Below are positions 34,727-43,705 of a DNA stretch of 64,000 nucleotides, piece by piece. This stretch comes from Paractinoplanes pyxinae (GTDB lineage Bacteria > Actinomycetota > Actinomycetes > Mycobacteriales > Micromonosporaceae), in NCBI RefSeq assembly GCF_026626335.1, contig NZ_JAPNTZ010000024.1:87680-151679 (forward strand), written 5' to 3'. The notes under the pieces are model-generated. The model was not told the origin of the DNA. It did no database searches and was given only the letters and a program-made list of their open reading frames with translations. Made by a program: the position numbers and the translations under genes. The stretch's first letter is position 1. Each line of letters opens with the position of its first letter.

Positions 34727-35995
34727 TCACCTGTTGAAGATCGTGATCGGGTTGATGATATCGGCGGTAGCTGTCAGCAAGGTGAACACACCACCGATCA
34801 AGATGACTGCGTAGGTGACAGGCATCAACTTGTAGTAGTCGACACGGCCCGGGTCGGGTTTCCGCATCCGCGAGTAGAGCCACGAGCGCACGCGTTCGTA
34901 CCAGGCGATCGCGATGTGCCCGCCGTCGAGCGGGAGCAGCGGCAGCAGGTTGAAGATGCCGATGAACACGTTGAGCGAGATGAAGACGTTGAGGAACAGC
35001 TCGGGCACGCCGTGCTGGAAGGCCTCGCCGCCGAGCCGGCTGGCGCCGATCACGCTGATCGGGGTCTCGGGGTCACGCTCGCTGCCGGTGATCGAGTGCC
35101 ACAGCGCGGGGATCTTGTCGGGGATCCGCTTCATGGCCTCGAACGTGTTCTTGAACAGGAACCAGCCGTAGTCGGCGGTCGCCGGGAACGCCTCGGCCGC
35201 GTTGTACTTGATCTGGGTCGGCAGGCTGTCGAAGTCCCACCCGATGCCGGCCACCGAGACCGTGCTGGTCGGGCCCTCGCCGTCGTCGGTGATCGGCTTG
35301 CGCTGGGCCGAGATCAGGTTGACCTGGGCCGTGCCGGCCACGCCGTCGCGCTCGTAGCGGAACGGGACAGCGCCCGCCGGCAGCGTGCGGACGGCCTCGG
35401 TGAGCTGGCCGTACGTCGTGATCGGGGTGGTGCCGACCTGTGTGATCAGGTCGCCGTCGCGCAGGCCGGCCGCGTACGCCGGACCCGCCACGCCGCCGTT
35501 CTGCCCGGGCACACAGTCCTGCTGGGTGGTCGGAATCTCGATCCAGGTGCACTCGCTGATCGTGATGACCGGCTTCTCTTTGGCCTGGTCGCTGTTCGTC
35601 TGCGGGTACGCCGTGTTGGGCAGCCCGATCGAGATGGCGACGAACCAGGCGGCCACCGCGGCCAGCAGGAAGTGCGTGATCGAGCCGGCCGACATGACGA
35701 CCGTGCGCTTCCACACCGGGAACCGCCACATGGCGCGCGGCTGGTCCTCGGGAGCGACGTCGTCGTCCTGCGGCGTCATGCCGACGATCTTGCAGAAGCC
35801 GCCGAGCGGGATGAGCTTGAGGCCGTACTCCGTCTCGCCGCGCTGGAACGAGAAGATCGTCGGGCCGAAACCGACGAAGTACTTGGTGACCTTCATGCCG
35901 AAGCGCTTGGCCGTGATCATGTGGCCGAGCTCATGCAGACTCACCGAGATCAGGATGGCCAGCGCGAACGCGGCGAATCCCAGCCAGTAGTACAT
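34727..35995 (-). CDS. rip: Site-2 (RIP) zinc metalloprotease
   Basis: 422-residue membrane protease of the RseP/Rip1 family, which cuts anti-sigma factors within the membrane. The zinc site is HELGH (residues 21-25) in the first membrane segment. A PDZ domain spans about 150-240 (GPAYAAGLRDGDLITQVGTTPI). The second catalytic motif is NLLPLLPLDGGHI near the C-terminus. Its ATG shares one base with the dxr stop (TGATG). Between dxr and ispG, the standard actinobacterial arrangement. The PDZ loop includes an unusual two-cysteine insertion (SECTWIEIPTTQQDC). Confidence 0.95.
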   Translation of the reverse strand: MYYWLGFAAFALAILISVSLHELGHMITAKRFGMKVTKYFVGFGPTIFSFQRGETEYGLKLIPLGGFCKIVGMTPQDDDVAPEDQPRAMWRFPVWKRTVVMSAGSITHFLLAAVAAWFVAISIGLPNTAYPQTNSDQAKEKPVITISECTWIEIPTTQQDCVPGQNGGVAGPAYAAGLRDGDLITQVGTTPITTYGQLTEAVRTLPAGAVPFRYERDGVAGTAQVNLISAQRKPITDDGEGPTSTVSVAGIGWDFDSLPTQIKYNAAEAFPATADYGWFLFKNTFEAMKRIPDKIPALWHSITGSERDPETPISVIGASRLGGEAFQHGVPELFLNVFISLNVFIGIFNLLPLLPLDGGHIAIAWYERVRSWLYSRMRKPDPGRVDYYKLMPVTYAVILIGGVFTLLTATADIINPITIFNR

Positions 35996-37194
35996 CAAGC
36001 TCCCTTTGCCGCCGTAGCGATCATCTGCTGCGCCTGGGCACGCGCCCACGACTCGGCGGCGAGCACCTCCTCGACGGTACTCGGCTCGGCAAATCCGGGA
36101 GCCGCCTCGAGGACCCGCTCCAACGTGTCGACGATGCCCAGAAAAGGTAGCCGACCGGCGACGAAAGCGGCCACACACTCTTCGTTGGCGGCGTTGTAGA
36201 CGGCCGGCAGGCAGCGCCCCGACCGGCCGGCGTGCTTCGCCAGGCGTACGGCGGGAAAGGCCTCGTCGTCCAGGGGCCGGAGTTCCCAGTTGTGGGCCTC
36301 CCGCCAGTCGACGCCGGACGCCGCACCCGGCACGCGGTCGGGCCAGGCCAGCGCGAGCGCGATCGGCAGGCGCATGTCGGGCGGGCTGGCCTGGGCCAGC
36401 GTGGAGCCGTCGGTGAACTCGACCATCGAGTGCAGCACCGACTGCGGGTGCACCATCACCTCGATGTCGTCGTAAGGCACGCCGAACAACTCGTGCGCCT
36501 CGATCACCTCGAGCCCCTTGTTCACCATCGTGGCCGTGTTGATCGTGACGACCGGACCCATGTCCCACGTCGGGTGCTTGAGCGCGTCGTCGGGTGTGAC
36601 GTTCGTCAGCTCCTCGCGCCGGCGGCCGCGGAACGCTCCCCCGCTGGCGGTCAGCACGAGCCGGCGCACCTCTTGCGCCGAGCCGCCACGCAGGCACTGG
36701 GCGAGTGCCGAGTGCTCGGAGTCGACCGGGACGATCTGCCCTTCCTTGGCGATCCGGTGCACGAGCGGGCCGCCGGCGACCAGCGACTCTTTGTTGGCCA
36801 GGGCGAGGATGCGCCCCTCTTCGAGCGCGGCCAGGGTGGGGGCGAGCCCGAGGCTGCCGACCACCCCGTTGAGCACGACGTCACAGGGTTGCCGGGCGAG
36901 CTCGGTCATCGCGTCCGGCCCGGCCACGATCTTCGGCAGCTTGAAGTCGCCGGTCGCCCACCCCCGCCGCTGAGCCTCGGCGTAGAAGGCGAGCTGCAGA
37001 TCCTGGACGACGGACGAGCGGGCCACGCCGACCACCTCGACGGCCAGCTCGAGCGCCTGCGCGGCCAGCAACTCGACGTTGCCCCCGCCCGCGCCCAGCG
37101 CCACCACCCGGAAGCTTTCCGGATTGCGGCGCACGATGTCGATGGCCTGGGTGCCGATGGACCCGGTCGAGCCGAGCAGTACGAGATCCCGCAT
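35995..37194 (-). CDS. dxr: 1-deoxy-D-xylulose 5-phosphate reductoisomerase
   Basis: Second step of the MEP pathway. 399 residues from ATG 37194 (ATG 37203 also possible). NADPH motif LLGSTGSIGTQAIDIV, LANKESLVAGG, PVDSEHSALAQCL, the metal and substrate loop around ASGGAFRG, and HPTWDMGPVVTINTATMVNKGLEVIEAHELF. Start of the dxr-rip-ispG unit. Confidence 0.97.
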   Translation of the reverse strand: MRDLVLLGSTGSIGTQAIDIVRRNPESFRVVALGAGGGNVELLAAQALELAVEVVGVARSSVVQDLQLAFYAEAQRRGWATGDFKLPKIVAGPDAMTELARQPCDVVLNGVVGSLGLAPTLAALEEGRILALANKESLVAGGPLVHRIAKEGQIVPVDSEHSALAQCLRGGSAQEVRRLVLTASGGAFRGRRREELTNVTPDDALKHPTWDMGPVVTINTATMVNKGLEVIEAHELFGVPYDDIEVMVHPQSVLHSMVEFTDGSTLAQASPPDMRLPIALALAWPDRVPGAASGVDWREAHNWELRPLDDEAFPAVRLAKHAGRSGRCLPAVYNAANEECVAAFVAGRLPFLGIVDTLERVLEAAPGFAEPSTVEEVLAAESWARAQAQQMIATAAKGA

Positions 37195-37232
37195 GCCGCC
37201 CATCTTCCCGGATGCCCGCACCCCGCTCGCGC

Positions 37233-37853
37233 TCAGTCCTCGTCGTCCTCCTCGTCCATCAGATCGGCGGGGTCGATGGAGAAGTCGAACGGCTCGGTCA
37301 TCGAGAACACACTTCCCGCAGCGGCGGCCACCGTCGGCCGATACTCCCCGTCGACCAGTTCGTGCAGCACGAGCCCGGGAACGTGATTCCGGAAGTCGAC
37401 CCGCAGATAGAAAGGCACACCACCGGCCGCGTACTCGCGCGGGCGGTCGATGACGTCCTTCCGCCGGCTGCCCGCCGAGACGATCTCACCTATCAGCACG
37501 ACATCCGTGATCGGCATGGTGATCTGCCCCCGGCCGGATCGCCGCAGAACGACGAAGTCCGGGATGAACAAATCGTCGCCGGAGACGATGTTGACCTCGG
37601 GATAGCCCCACATGCGGGCCTTCCGGGCTGCCTCATGCATGAGGTAGACAATCTGGCGCTCGGCCGCTTGATGGATGTAGCCGGCATGTGGGCTCACGAT
37701 CACGCTCCCGCGGAAGACTTCGACCTTGGGGCCGTTGTTCTCCGGCAGCAGGTCGAGGGCCATTTGCGCGGTCCATGGCTGATTAAGCTTGCCGAGCAAG
37801 TCGAACGAGGGTTCGAGCGATCCGGAGGACGGATCGAATGCGGGCGCTGCCAT
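37233..37853 (-). CDS. Uma2-family putative endonuclease (DUF820)
   Basis: 206 residues. Restriction-endonuclease-like Uma2 fold: KVEVFRGSVIVSPHAGYIHQ, then FIPDFVVLRRSG (Asp of the PD motif), VVLIGEIVSAGSRRKDVIDRPREYAAGGVPFYLRVD with Glu and Lys in order. Acidic C-terminal tail. Common and amplified in actinomycetes; cellular role unknown. Single gene, 38 bases before the dxr start region. Confidence 0.82.
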   Translation of the reverse strand: MAAPAFDPSSGSLEPSFDLLGKLNQPWTAQMALDLLPENNGPKVEVFRGSVIVSPHAGYIHQAAERQIVYLMHEAARKARMWGYPEVNIVSGDDLFIPDFVVLRRSGRGQITMPITDVVLIGEIVSAGSRRKDVIDRPREYAAGGVPFYLRVDFRNHVPGLVLHELVDGEYRPTVAAAAGSVFSMTEPFDFSIDPADLMDEEDDED

Positions 37854-37961
37854 GGACCACCTCCGCGAGGGATCGTGCCGCAGTCAGCGTACCGCCGGGC
37901 CCCGTCGAAGCCCGGTTGTGGATAACGGGTCGGGCTGTGGATATCTGGGTATGAGGGGCGC

Positions 37962-38789
37962 ATGCCAGGGTGGGTGGCGCGGGCGCGCCGGGTCGTCAGT
38001 GCGCCGTTTCGGTCGCTCCAGGGGCGGGATCTGGCCTTGCACGCGGCGGCGGTGACGTTCTACGCCGGGATCGCGGTGGTGCCGATCGCTCTGCTGGCGG
38101 TGTGGATCACCGGGTGGATCGCGGGGCCTGATCGCGTACGGCGGCTCACCGGGCACACCATCGCGGCGCTGCCGGATGCCATCGGGGCGCCGCAGGCCCT
38201 GTCGGCGCTGATCGAGGCCGGGTTGCACCTGACGCCGTTGTTCGCGCTGGCCAGCCTGTTGCCGGCCACGCTGTACGGGGAAGGGCTCCGCCGCGCGTTC
38301 GTTTCCCTGCGTACGCCGGGCGGTGAACCACTGGTCGGCTGGCGTGGCCGCCTGCTGTGGCTCCCGCTGATGGCTGCGGCGCCCGCTCTGCTGCTGGCCA
38401 TGTTCCTGGCGCTGCCCTCGACGAGTTCGCTCTGGGTTCGCGGGGGCTGGTACTCCGTACTCGGCGTCGTCCTGTCCTTCCTGGCCGCCTGGCTGGTGCT
38501 CACGCCCGTGGTGATCTGGGTCTACCGCTACGTGGCGCCCGGGCGGCCCCGCTGGCTGTCGACGATCCTGGTCGGGTCGTTCACCGCGGCCAACCTGTCG
38601 GGTTTCCTGCACGGCTTCGTGCTCTTCTGCTCGCTGCCCATCAACCTGGGCGCCCCGTTCGGCGGGTTCGACGAGATCGGCGGCATGGTGGCGGTCGGCC
38701 TGTGGCTGTACCTGTTCCACGTGATCGTGCTGGCCGGGTATGCGGCCACCCGCAGCGCCAGCGCGTTCCAGATCCGACGTGAATCTTGA
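37962..38789 (+). CDS. YihY/virulence factor BrkB family membrane protein
   Basis: 275 residues with six hydrophobic segments. It starts with a basic stretch (ARARRVVSAPFRSLQGRDLALHAAAVTFYAGIAVVPIALLAVWI), the YihY hallmark, followed by LIEAGLHLTPLFALASLLPATLYGEGLRRAFVSL, and ends in GLWLYLFHVIVLAGYAATRSASAF. Transport function unproven for the family. Confidence 0.85.
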   Translation: MPGWVARARRVVSAPFRSLQGRDLALHAAAVTFYAGIAVVPIALLAVWITGWIAGPDRVRRLTGHTIAALPDAIGAPQALSALIEAGLHLTPLFALASLLPATLYGEGLRRAFVSLRTPGGEPLVGWRGRLLWLPLMAAAPALLLAMFLALPSTSSLWVRGGWYSVLGVVLSFLAAWLVLTPVVIWVYRYVAPGRPRWLSTILVGSFTAANLSGFLHGFVLFCSLPINLGAPFGGFDEIGGMVAVGLWLYLFHVIVLAGYAATRSASAFQIRRES

Positions 38790-38794
38790 ACTGA

Positions 38795-38832
38795 TTTCTT
38801 CACGTACGAACAGTTGAAGAAACTTCACGTAC
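38795..38832. promoter_or_regulatory. Direct and inverted repeats upstream of the CrtI-like gene
   Basis: TTTCTTCA (38795-38802) is inverted at TGAAGAAA (38815-38822). CTTCACGTAC repeats directly at 38798-38807 and 38823-38832, 25 bases apart. They lie 23-60 bases before the ATG at 38855 and are AT-rich, so this looks like a regulator site for that gene. Confidence 0.55.
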
Positions 38833-38854
38833 ACCCGCGCTACCCTCAAGCGTC

Positions 38855-40450
38855 ATGACCACCCTCCCCGCCCGGTCCGACGTAGTGATCATCGGAGCGG
38901 GCCACAACGGCCTCGTCTCCGCCGTCCTGCTCGCCCGCGCCGGCCTGAGCGTCGTCGTCCTCGAGGCCTCAGAGGTGATCGGCGGCGCCGCCCGCACCGA
39001 GCACCCGTTCGCCCAGGCGCCCGGCCTCGGCCACTCCACCGGTTCCTACCTGCTCGGCCTCATGCCGCCCGAGCTGCTGCGCACCCTCGACGTGACCATC
39101 CCCGTGCTGCGCCGCGACCCGCACTACTTCCTGCCCACGCCCGGTCCGGCCGGCTCGCCTTACCTGCTCTTCGGGCGCGACCACGCCTCGACCCGGGAGC
39201 AGCTGGCCCACTTCTTCTCGCCGCGTGACGTCGCCGCCGACGAGCAGCTGGCGGTCGAGATCGGCGCGCTGCGGGCCGACCTGGCGCCGGCCTGGCTCGA
39301 GGAGCCGGGCAGCGTCGAAGAGACGGCCGACCGTTTCATCCGCCCTCAGCTGCAGAGCACGTTCGTCGACCTCGTGCGTGGCTCCGTGGCCGACTATCTG
39401 ACCCGGTTCGGCTTCAAAAGCGAACTGCTGATGAGCATGTACGCGGTGACCGACGGCCTGTCCGGTCTGAACGCGGGCCCTGACGACGCCGGTACGGGTC
39501 ACAACTTTTTGGTGCACAACATGTGCCGCCTGCCTGGCTCGGACGGCACCTGGATGATCGCCGAGGGCGGCATGGGCACTGTCTCGCGCGTCTTCGCCGA
39601 TGCGGCCCGTGCGGCCGGAGCCCAGATCCTCACGGGTACGCCGGTGTCGGAAGTAACCGTCGACGGCGGCGCCGCGAGCGGGGTCGTGCTGGCCGACGGG
39701 CGCTCGATCGGGGCCCGGGTCGTGCTGGGCTCCTGCGACCCGTACCAGCTCATGTCCCTCGTGCCTTCGGACGCGCTGCCGTCGTCGCTGACGACACGGA
39801 TGGCGGCGGTGAAGCGCACCGGAACGACGTTGAAGCTCAACCTCGCGTTGCGTGGACTGCCGTCGTTCAGCTGCCTCCCGCCGGGTACGGCGTCGCCGTT
39901 CGGGTCGACGATCCACCTGCTGCCGGGGTCGGCCGGGCTGGCCGGCGTGGCCGGCACCGACTCGCCGATGGCCGCACTGCGCGCCATGTGGGCCGACGTC
40001 CAGGCCGGACGGCTGCCGGACGAGCCGACGATCGAGTGGTACCTGCACACGACCGTTGATCCGTCGCTGCAGGACGCTGCGGGGAATCACTCGTCCGCGT
40101 TGTTCGTGCAGTCGGTGCCTTATTCGCCGGCCGGATCGTCCTGGGAAGCTGAGCTGCCGGGCTATGTCGACAAGCTGCTGGACATCTGCGAGCGGTACGC
40201 CCCGGGGACGCGCGATCTGGTCGTCGACATGATGCCGCTGACGCCGCCGGGCATCGAGAAGCACTTCGGGATCACCGGCGGCCACATCCACCACGTGGAC
40301 AACACGGTCGCCTTCAACGAACGCATGCCGTACTTCACGGGGCTGGACGGGCTGTACGCGGGCTCGGCGGGCGCTCACCCGGCCGGCTCGGTGATCGGTG
40401 CCGCCGGCCACAACGTCGCGAAGCGCATCCTCCGCGACCTGAACAGCTGA
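38855..40450 (+). CDS. FAD-dependent phytoene desaturase-like (CrtI/PYROXD2) oxidoreductase
   Basis: 531 residues. The FAD Rossmann motif is VVIIGAGHNGLVSAVLLARAGLSVVVLEA (positions 7-35), followed by GGAARTEHPF. Also YLTRFGFKSELLMSMYAVTDGLSGLNAG and a C-terminal GLYAGSAGAHPAGSVIGAAGHNVAKRIL, the second FAD motif. The branch is PYROXD2-like rather than a carotenoid desaturase; no crtB or crtE is nearby. Substrate unknown. Possible operator just upstream. Confidence 0.85.
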   Translation: MTTLPARSDVVIIGAGHNGLVSAVLLARAGLSVVVLEASEVIGGAARTEHPFAQAPGLGHSTGSYLLGLMPPELLRTLDVTIPVLRRDPHYFLPTPGPAGSPYLLFGRDHASTREQLAHFFSPRDVAADEQLAVEIGALRADLAPAWLEEPGSVEETADRFIRPQLQSTFVDLVRGSVADYLTRFGFKSELLMSMYAVTDGLSGLNAGPDDAGTGHNFLVHNMCRLPGSDGTWMIAEGGMGTVSRVFADAARAAGAQILTGTPVSEVTVDGGAASGVVLADGRSIGARVVLGSCDPYQLMSLVPSDALPSSLTTRMAAVKRTGTTLKLNLALRGLPSFSCLPPGTASPFGSTIHLLPGSAGLAGVAGTDSPMAALRAMWADVQAGRLPDEPTIEWYLHTTVDPSLQDAAGNHSSALFVQSVPYSPAGSSWEAELPGYVDKLLDICERYAPGTRDLVVDMMPLTPPGIEKHFGITGGHIHHVDNTVAFNERMPYFTGLDGLYAGSAGAHPAGSVIGAAGHNVAKRILRDLNS

Positions 40451-40605
40451 TCCCGAACGGCGATTTGCTTTTTCGAGCGCAACCACTCACGCACGTCGCC
40501 CGGGTGGGTTTCGCGTTCTGGACGCGCCAGCGGCCAGCGAAGCCCGCCCGGGCCCTCGGCGGGAGCGACGGTCTGTACCCACCACCCCGCTACGACATCA
40601 AGCTC

Positions 40606-42159
40606 TTACGAATTTTTCTCCGCGCGAATCTTGTGACCCACGCTGGTCAGGCACCTTCCGCTGGGGAGGTCGAACTTCCAGCCGTGCAACTGACAGGTCA
40701 GCACGTTGCCGTCAACGACCCCGAAACGGCTCAGGTCGGCCTTCAGGTGGGGGCAGCGACGCTGCACAGTCCAATCACCCAGCTGCGTGTCCTCGGCCTC
40801 GACGGCCTTCTCGTGCTCGTCGTACCAGCCCTCGGCGTATTGCAGGCGCTCCTCGCTCAGGCACTTGAAGAACGCGTAGACGTACTCGTTGTACTGGCCG
40901 ATGCGGGCGGCCGAGAAGCGGCAGCTCAGGAACAGGCTGTTGACCCAGTCGCCCTCGTCGATGTGGATCAGGTGCTCGATCAGGGCGCGGCCGGTCTTGA
41001 AGCGGTAGCGCACCTTTTCGTCGTTGTAGGGGCGCACCTGCTTGCCGGGGAAGTCGACGACGATCGACTCGATGATCTCGCCGTCGGGGCCGAACGAGTC
41101 GGTCAGGTCGAAGCGGACGGGACCGCCGACGCCCTGGGCCATGTAGATCGACTCTTCGAGCAGGGGCTCGATGCGCTTCTTGAGCGCGCCCAGCACGTCG
41201 ATCTCGGGGTGCCGCCAGCTTGCCTTCTCGGCCGCGATGACGGGGGCCTTGCGCTCGCGCATCTCTTCGAGGTGCTGCTGCTTGTTGGCGAAGAACTCGT
41301 CGACCGGCGTGGGATGCGTCGTCTCGGCGGTCTTCTCGGTCAGCGTGGTGACGCTGCCCGGGAGCAGGACGATGCCGTTCGTGCCGCCGACCTTGGCGTA
41401 CTCCTCCATGAAGACCGACTGGTCGGGGAAGATGTTGCCCTCGTCGCCGAAGATGTCGTTGAACTGCCAGAGCGTGTCGTCGAGGAAGCACGGCGGGCCG
41501 GCGATCGGGAAGACGTGGTCGGCCTTCAGGTCGTCGATGTAGCGCCAGGTGCGGTCGAACTGGCGGTCGCGCTTCTGCTTGCCGAAGGCCGTCTTGGCCG
41601 CGTCGGGCAGCTCGTAGACCATCGGGTACCAGATCGCGCCGCTGAACTGCAGCATGTGGGCGTGCACTTGGCCCAGCTCGTTGAAGCGGGTGAGGTCGGT
41701 GGGGCGGGCGTCGTTCTGGTTGAGGACGCGGACGCCGTCGTGCTCGACCCACAGGGATGAGTCGCCGATCGGGCCGTCGGTGGGGCTGATCAGGGCCTGG
41801 ATCATGACCTTGAGGCCGCCGTCGAGCTCGTGCACCTCGTCCGACCTGGTCTTGAAGAAGCTGGTGAAGCCGAGCTCACGCAGCTCGTCCTCGAGCTGGC
41901 TGGTCGGGTACTCCGGCAGCAGCACCGTCGCCTTCTTGCTGATGAAGCGCTTGAGGTGCTCGGCGTCGAAGTGGTCGCGGTGCAGGTGCGAGACGTAGAG
42001 GTAGTCGACGTCGCCCAGCGTCTCCCAGTCCAGCAGCGAATTGTCGGGGAACGGGAACCATGAGGCGAAATAGGCGGGATTCACCCATGGATCGCACAGA
42101 ATGCTGCCGGCGGCGGTGTCGATCCGCATGCTCGCGTGTCCAGTGCCTGTGATCCGCAC
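40606..42159 (-). CDS. MBL-fold hydrolase fused to Rieske [2Fe-2S] domain
   Basis: 517 residues. The N-terminal metallo-beta-lactamase fold has HLHRDHFD (HxHxDH) and later GPPCFLDD. The C-terminal Rieske domain has CPH (in RRCPHLKADL) and CQLHGWKFDLPSGRC, the Cys-His ligand pairs. The combination is like CMP-N-acetylneuraminate hydroxylase, with the domains in the order MBL-Rieske. A metal-dependent oxygenase or sugar hydroxylase is possible, but substrate is unknown and no sialic acid genes are nearby. Confidence 0.82.
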   Translation of the reverse strand: MRITGTGHASMRIDTAAGSILCDPWVNPAYFASWFPFPDNSLLDWETLGDVDYLYVSHLHRDHFDAEHLKRFISKKATVLLPEYPTSQLEDELRELGFTSFFKTRSDEVHELDGGLKVMIQALISPTDGPIGDSSLWVEHDGVRVLNQNDARPTDLTRFNELGQVHAHMLQFSGAIWYPMVYELPDAAKTAFGKQKRDRQFDRTWRYIDDLKADHVFPIAGPPCFLDDTLWQFNDIFGDEGNIFPDQSVFMEEYAKVGGTNGIVLLPGSVTTLTEKTAETTHPTPVDEFFANKQQHLEEMRERKAPVIAAEKASWRHPEIDVLGALKKRIEPLLEESIYMAQGVGGPVRFDLTDSFGPDGEIIESIVVDFPGKQVRPYNDEKVRYRFKTGRALIEHLIHIDEGDWVNSLFLSCRFSAARIGQYNEYVYAFFKCLSEERLQYAEGWYDEHEKAVEAEDTQLGDWTVQRRCPHLKADLSRFGVVDGNVLTCQLHGWKFDLPSGRCLTSVGHKIRAEKNS

Positions 42160-42285
42160 CGTTTACTCCCTCGATCCAAGAACCCGACCGCATCGAAGGT
42201 ACCGGGTCCGGGTTGGTGGGCCGCGCGCGGAGGCGGCGTGCGAAACTGGACGCGAAACATCGGCCTGGAGAGGAAGGACCTAGGC

Positions 42286-42519
42286 GTGGCTGCCGATCAA
42301 GAACCGGTGTATGCCCCTGACCAGCTCAAGCCGGGCAACCGCAAGCGCGGGCGCAAGGGCGCCATCGTCTGCGCCGTGATCCTGCTGATGTTCTTCTGGG
42401 GAAACCACGAGGGCAACACCGAGAACATTTGGATCGTCGTCTTCGCGCTGGGCCTGGTGGGCGCGCTCATCGTCGACGCCGTGCTGCGGCGCAGCGGCCT
42501 GCGGCCCGAAGACCACTAG
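42286..42519 (+). CDS. DUF2631 small membrane protein
   Basis: 77 residues from GTG 42286, after GGAGAGGAAGG. Soluble N-terminus (PVYAPDQLKPGNRKRGRKG), then two hydrophobic segments (AIVCAVILLMFFWG; IWIVVFALGLVGALIVDAVLRR). The DUF2631 family is actinobacterial and found beside dxr in mycobacteria. Function unknown. A strong terminator follows 13 bases after the stop. Confidence 0.8.
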   Translation: MAADQEPVYAPDQLKPGNRKRGRKGAIVCAVILLMFFWGNHEGNTENIWIVVFALGLVGALIVDAVLRRSGLRPEDH

Positions 42520-42532
42520 TTTTTCTCAACGG

Positions 42533-42560
42533 AAAGGCCCGCGTCGCCGCGGGCCTTTTT
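42533..42560. terminator. Strong intrinsic terminator
   Basis: AAAGGCCCGCG-TCGC-CGCGGGCC followed by TTTTT: an eight-pair GC stem (42536-42543 with 42548-42555), extended by A-T pairs, loop of four. It stands between the DUF2631 gene and the convergent DivIVA-like gene and can serve both strands. Confidence 0.9.
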
Positions 42561-42570
42561 GCTGTCCGTA

Positions 42571-43668
42571 TCACCGCCGGCGGGTCAGGATGTCCTTCAC
42601 CTCGCGCAGCGCGGCGTCGACCTCGGCCTCGAAGTAGCCGCCGGGCACCAGGCCGAACTGCAGCATGTCGAGGTCGTTCTCGGGCACCGGCATCGGGCCG
42701 CGGCCGGTCATCGCGTCCAGGATGCCGCCGAACAGCCGGTCGACCTGGGCCGGGTCGTAGCCGCTGCCGAAGCGCCGGGGCTGGAACGTGCGGCGCAGCT
42801 GGTCGACCCGGTAGAGCTCGCCGCCGGGCTCACCCATCGGCGGCGGCAGCTGGGGCTGCGGCGGGCCGCCGTAGCCACCGGGCGGGCCGCTCATCGGGGC
42901 GTTGCCCATCGGCGGGCCGCTCATGGGCGGGCCGCTCATCGGCGGGCCCCCGTAGCCGCCGCGCGGGTCCTGCTCGCGCTGGGGCATGCGGATCTCGGCG
43001 GTCATGTCGGTCTTGCCGTGCCGGCCCGCCTCGAAACCGTCGAAGCCGCCGGGCGGCGAGTCGAAGCCGCCCGTGTTGTCGTAGCCCTGGTCGTAACCGC
43101 GCGGGTCACGGTCGTAGGCCGGCGGCTGCTGCGGGCGCTGCGGCAGCTGCGGCTGGCCGTAACTGGTCGGCTCGTCGTAGCGGCCGGCGCCGTACGGGTC
43201 GGGCTGCATCTGACCCCGCTGCGGGGGCTGCTGCGGCTGGAACCGGTCGTCGCGGATCGGCGGGGCCGGCAGGCGTTCGGTCGGCGGGGCCATCCGCCCG
43301 CCCGCGCCGCCGCTCATCGCGGCGCCCAGGCCCTGCTTGGGGCCGCCGCCGCCGAAGGTGCCGGTGGAGAGGCCGCCGCGCAGCGAGTCACGCATCGGGT
43401 CGGGCGCGGGCGCGCCCCGGCCGCCGCGGTCCTCGAGCTCGGCCAGCTGCCGCTCGACCCGGTCGAGGTGGAGGTCGACCTGCCACTCGTCGTAACCGCC
43501 GAAGCGCACCCGGAAGACCACGTCGTGCACCTCTTGGGCGCCGACGGGCGGGCCCACCTGCTCACCGGCGAGGGTGGCCTCGACCCGGTCGAGGAAGGTG
43601 TCGACCTCGTCGACCTTGTAGCCGCGGCGCAGCGCACGCCGCCGGAAACGCTGCCCCTGACTCGTCAC
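42571..43668 (-). CDS. DivIVA-domain-containing protein with proline-rich linker
   Basis: 365 residues from GTG 43668, after GGGAG. Residues 1-75 hold a DivIVA-like motif (FRRRALRRGYKVDEVDTFLDRVEATLAGE). A second copy is at the C-terminus (VDQLRRTFQPRRFGSGYDPAQVDRLFGGILDAM). Between them is about 200 residues of Pro/Gly/Gln-rich sequence including GGPPMSGPPMSGPPMG. Two DivIVA-like ends separated by a disordered linker could bridge polar or septal complexes (inference). 37 bases after rlmN. Confidence 0.82.
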   Translation of the reverse strand: MTSQGQRFRRRALRRGYKVDEVDTFLDRVEATLAGEQVGPPVGAQEVHDVVFRVRFGGYDEWQVDLHLDRVERQLAELEDRGGRGAPAPDPMRDSLRGGLSTGTFGGGGPKQGLGAAMSGGAGGRMAPPTERLPAPPIRDDRFQPQQPPQRGQMQPDPYGAGRYDEPTSYGQPQLPQRPQQPPAYDRDPRGYDQGYDNTGGFDSPPGGFDGFEAGRHGKTDMTAEIRMPQREQDPRGGYGGPPMSGPPMSGPPMGNAPMSGPPGGYGGPPQPQLPPPMGEPGGELYRVDQLRRTFQPRRFGSGYDPAQVDRLFGGILDAMTGRGPMPVPENDLDMLQFGLVPGGYFEAEVDAALREVKDILTRRR

Positions 43669-43705
43669 AACGTCTCCCACTCCACTCGCTGGGACCTGAG
43701 CCCAG

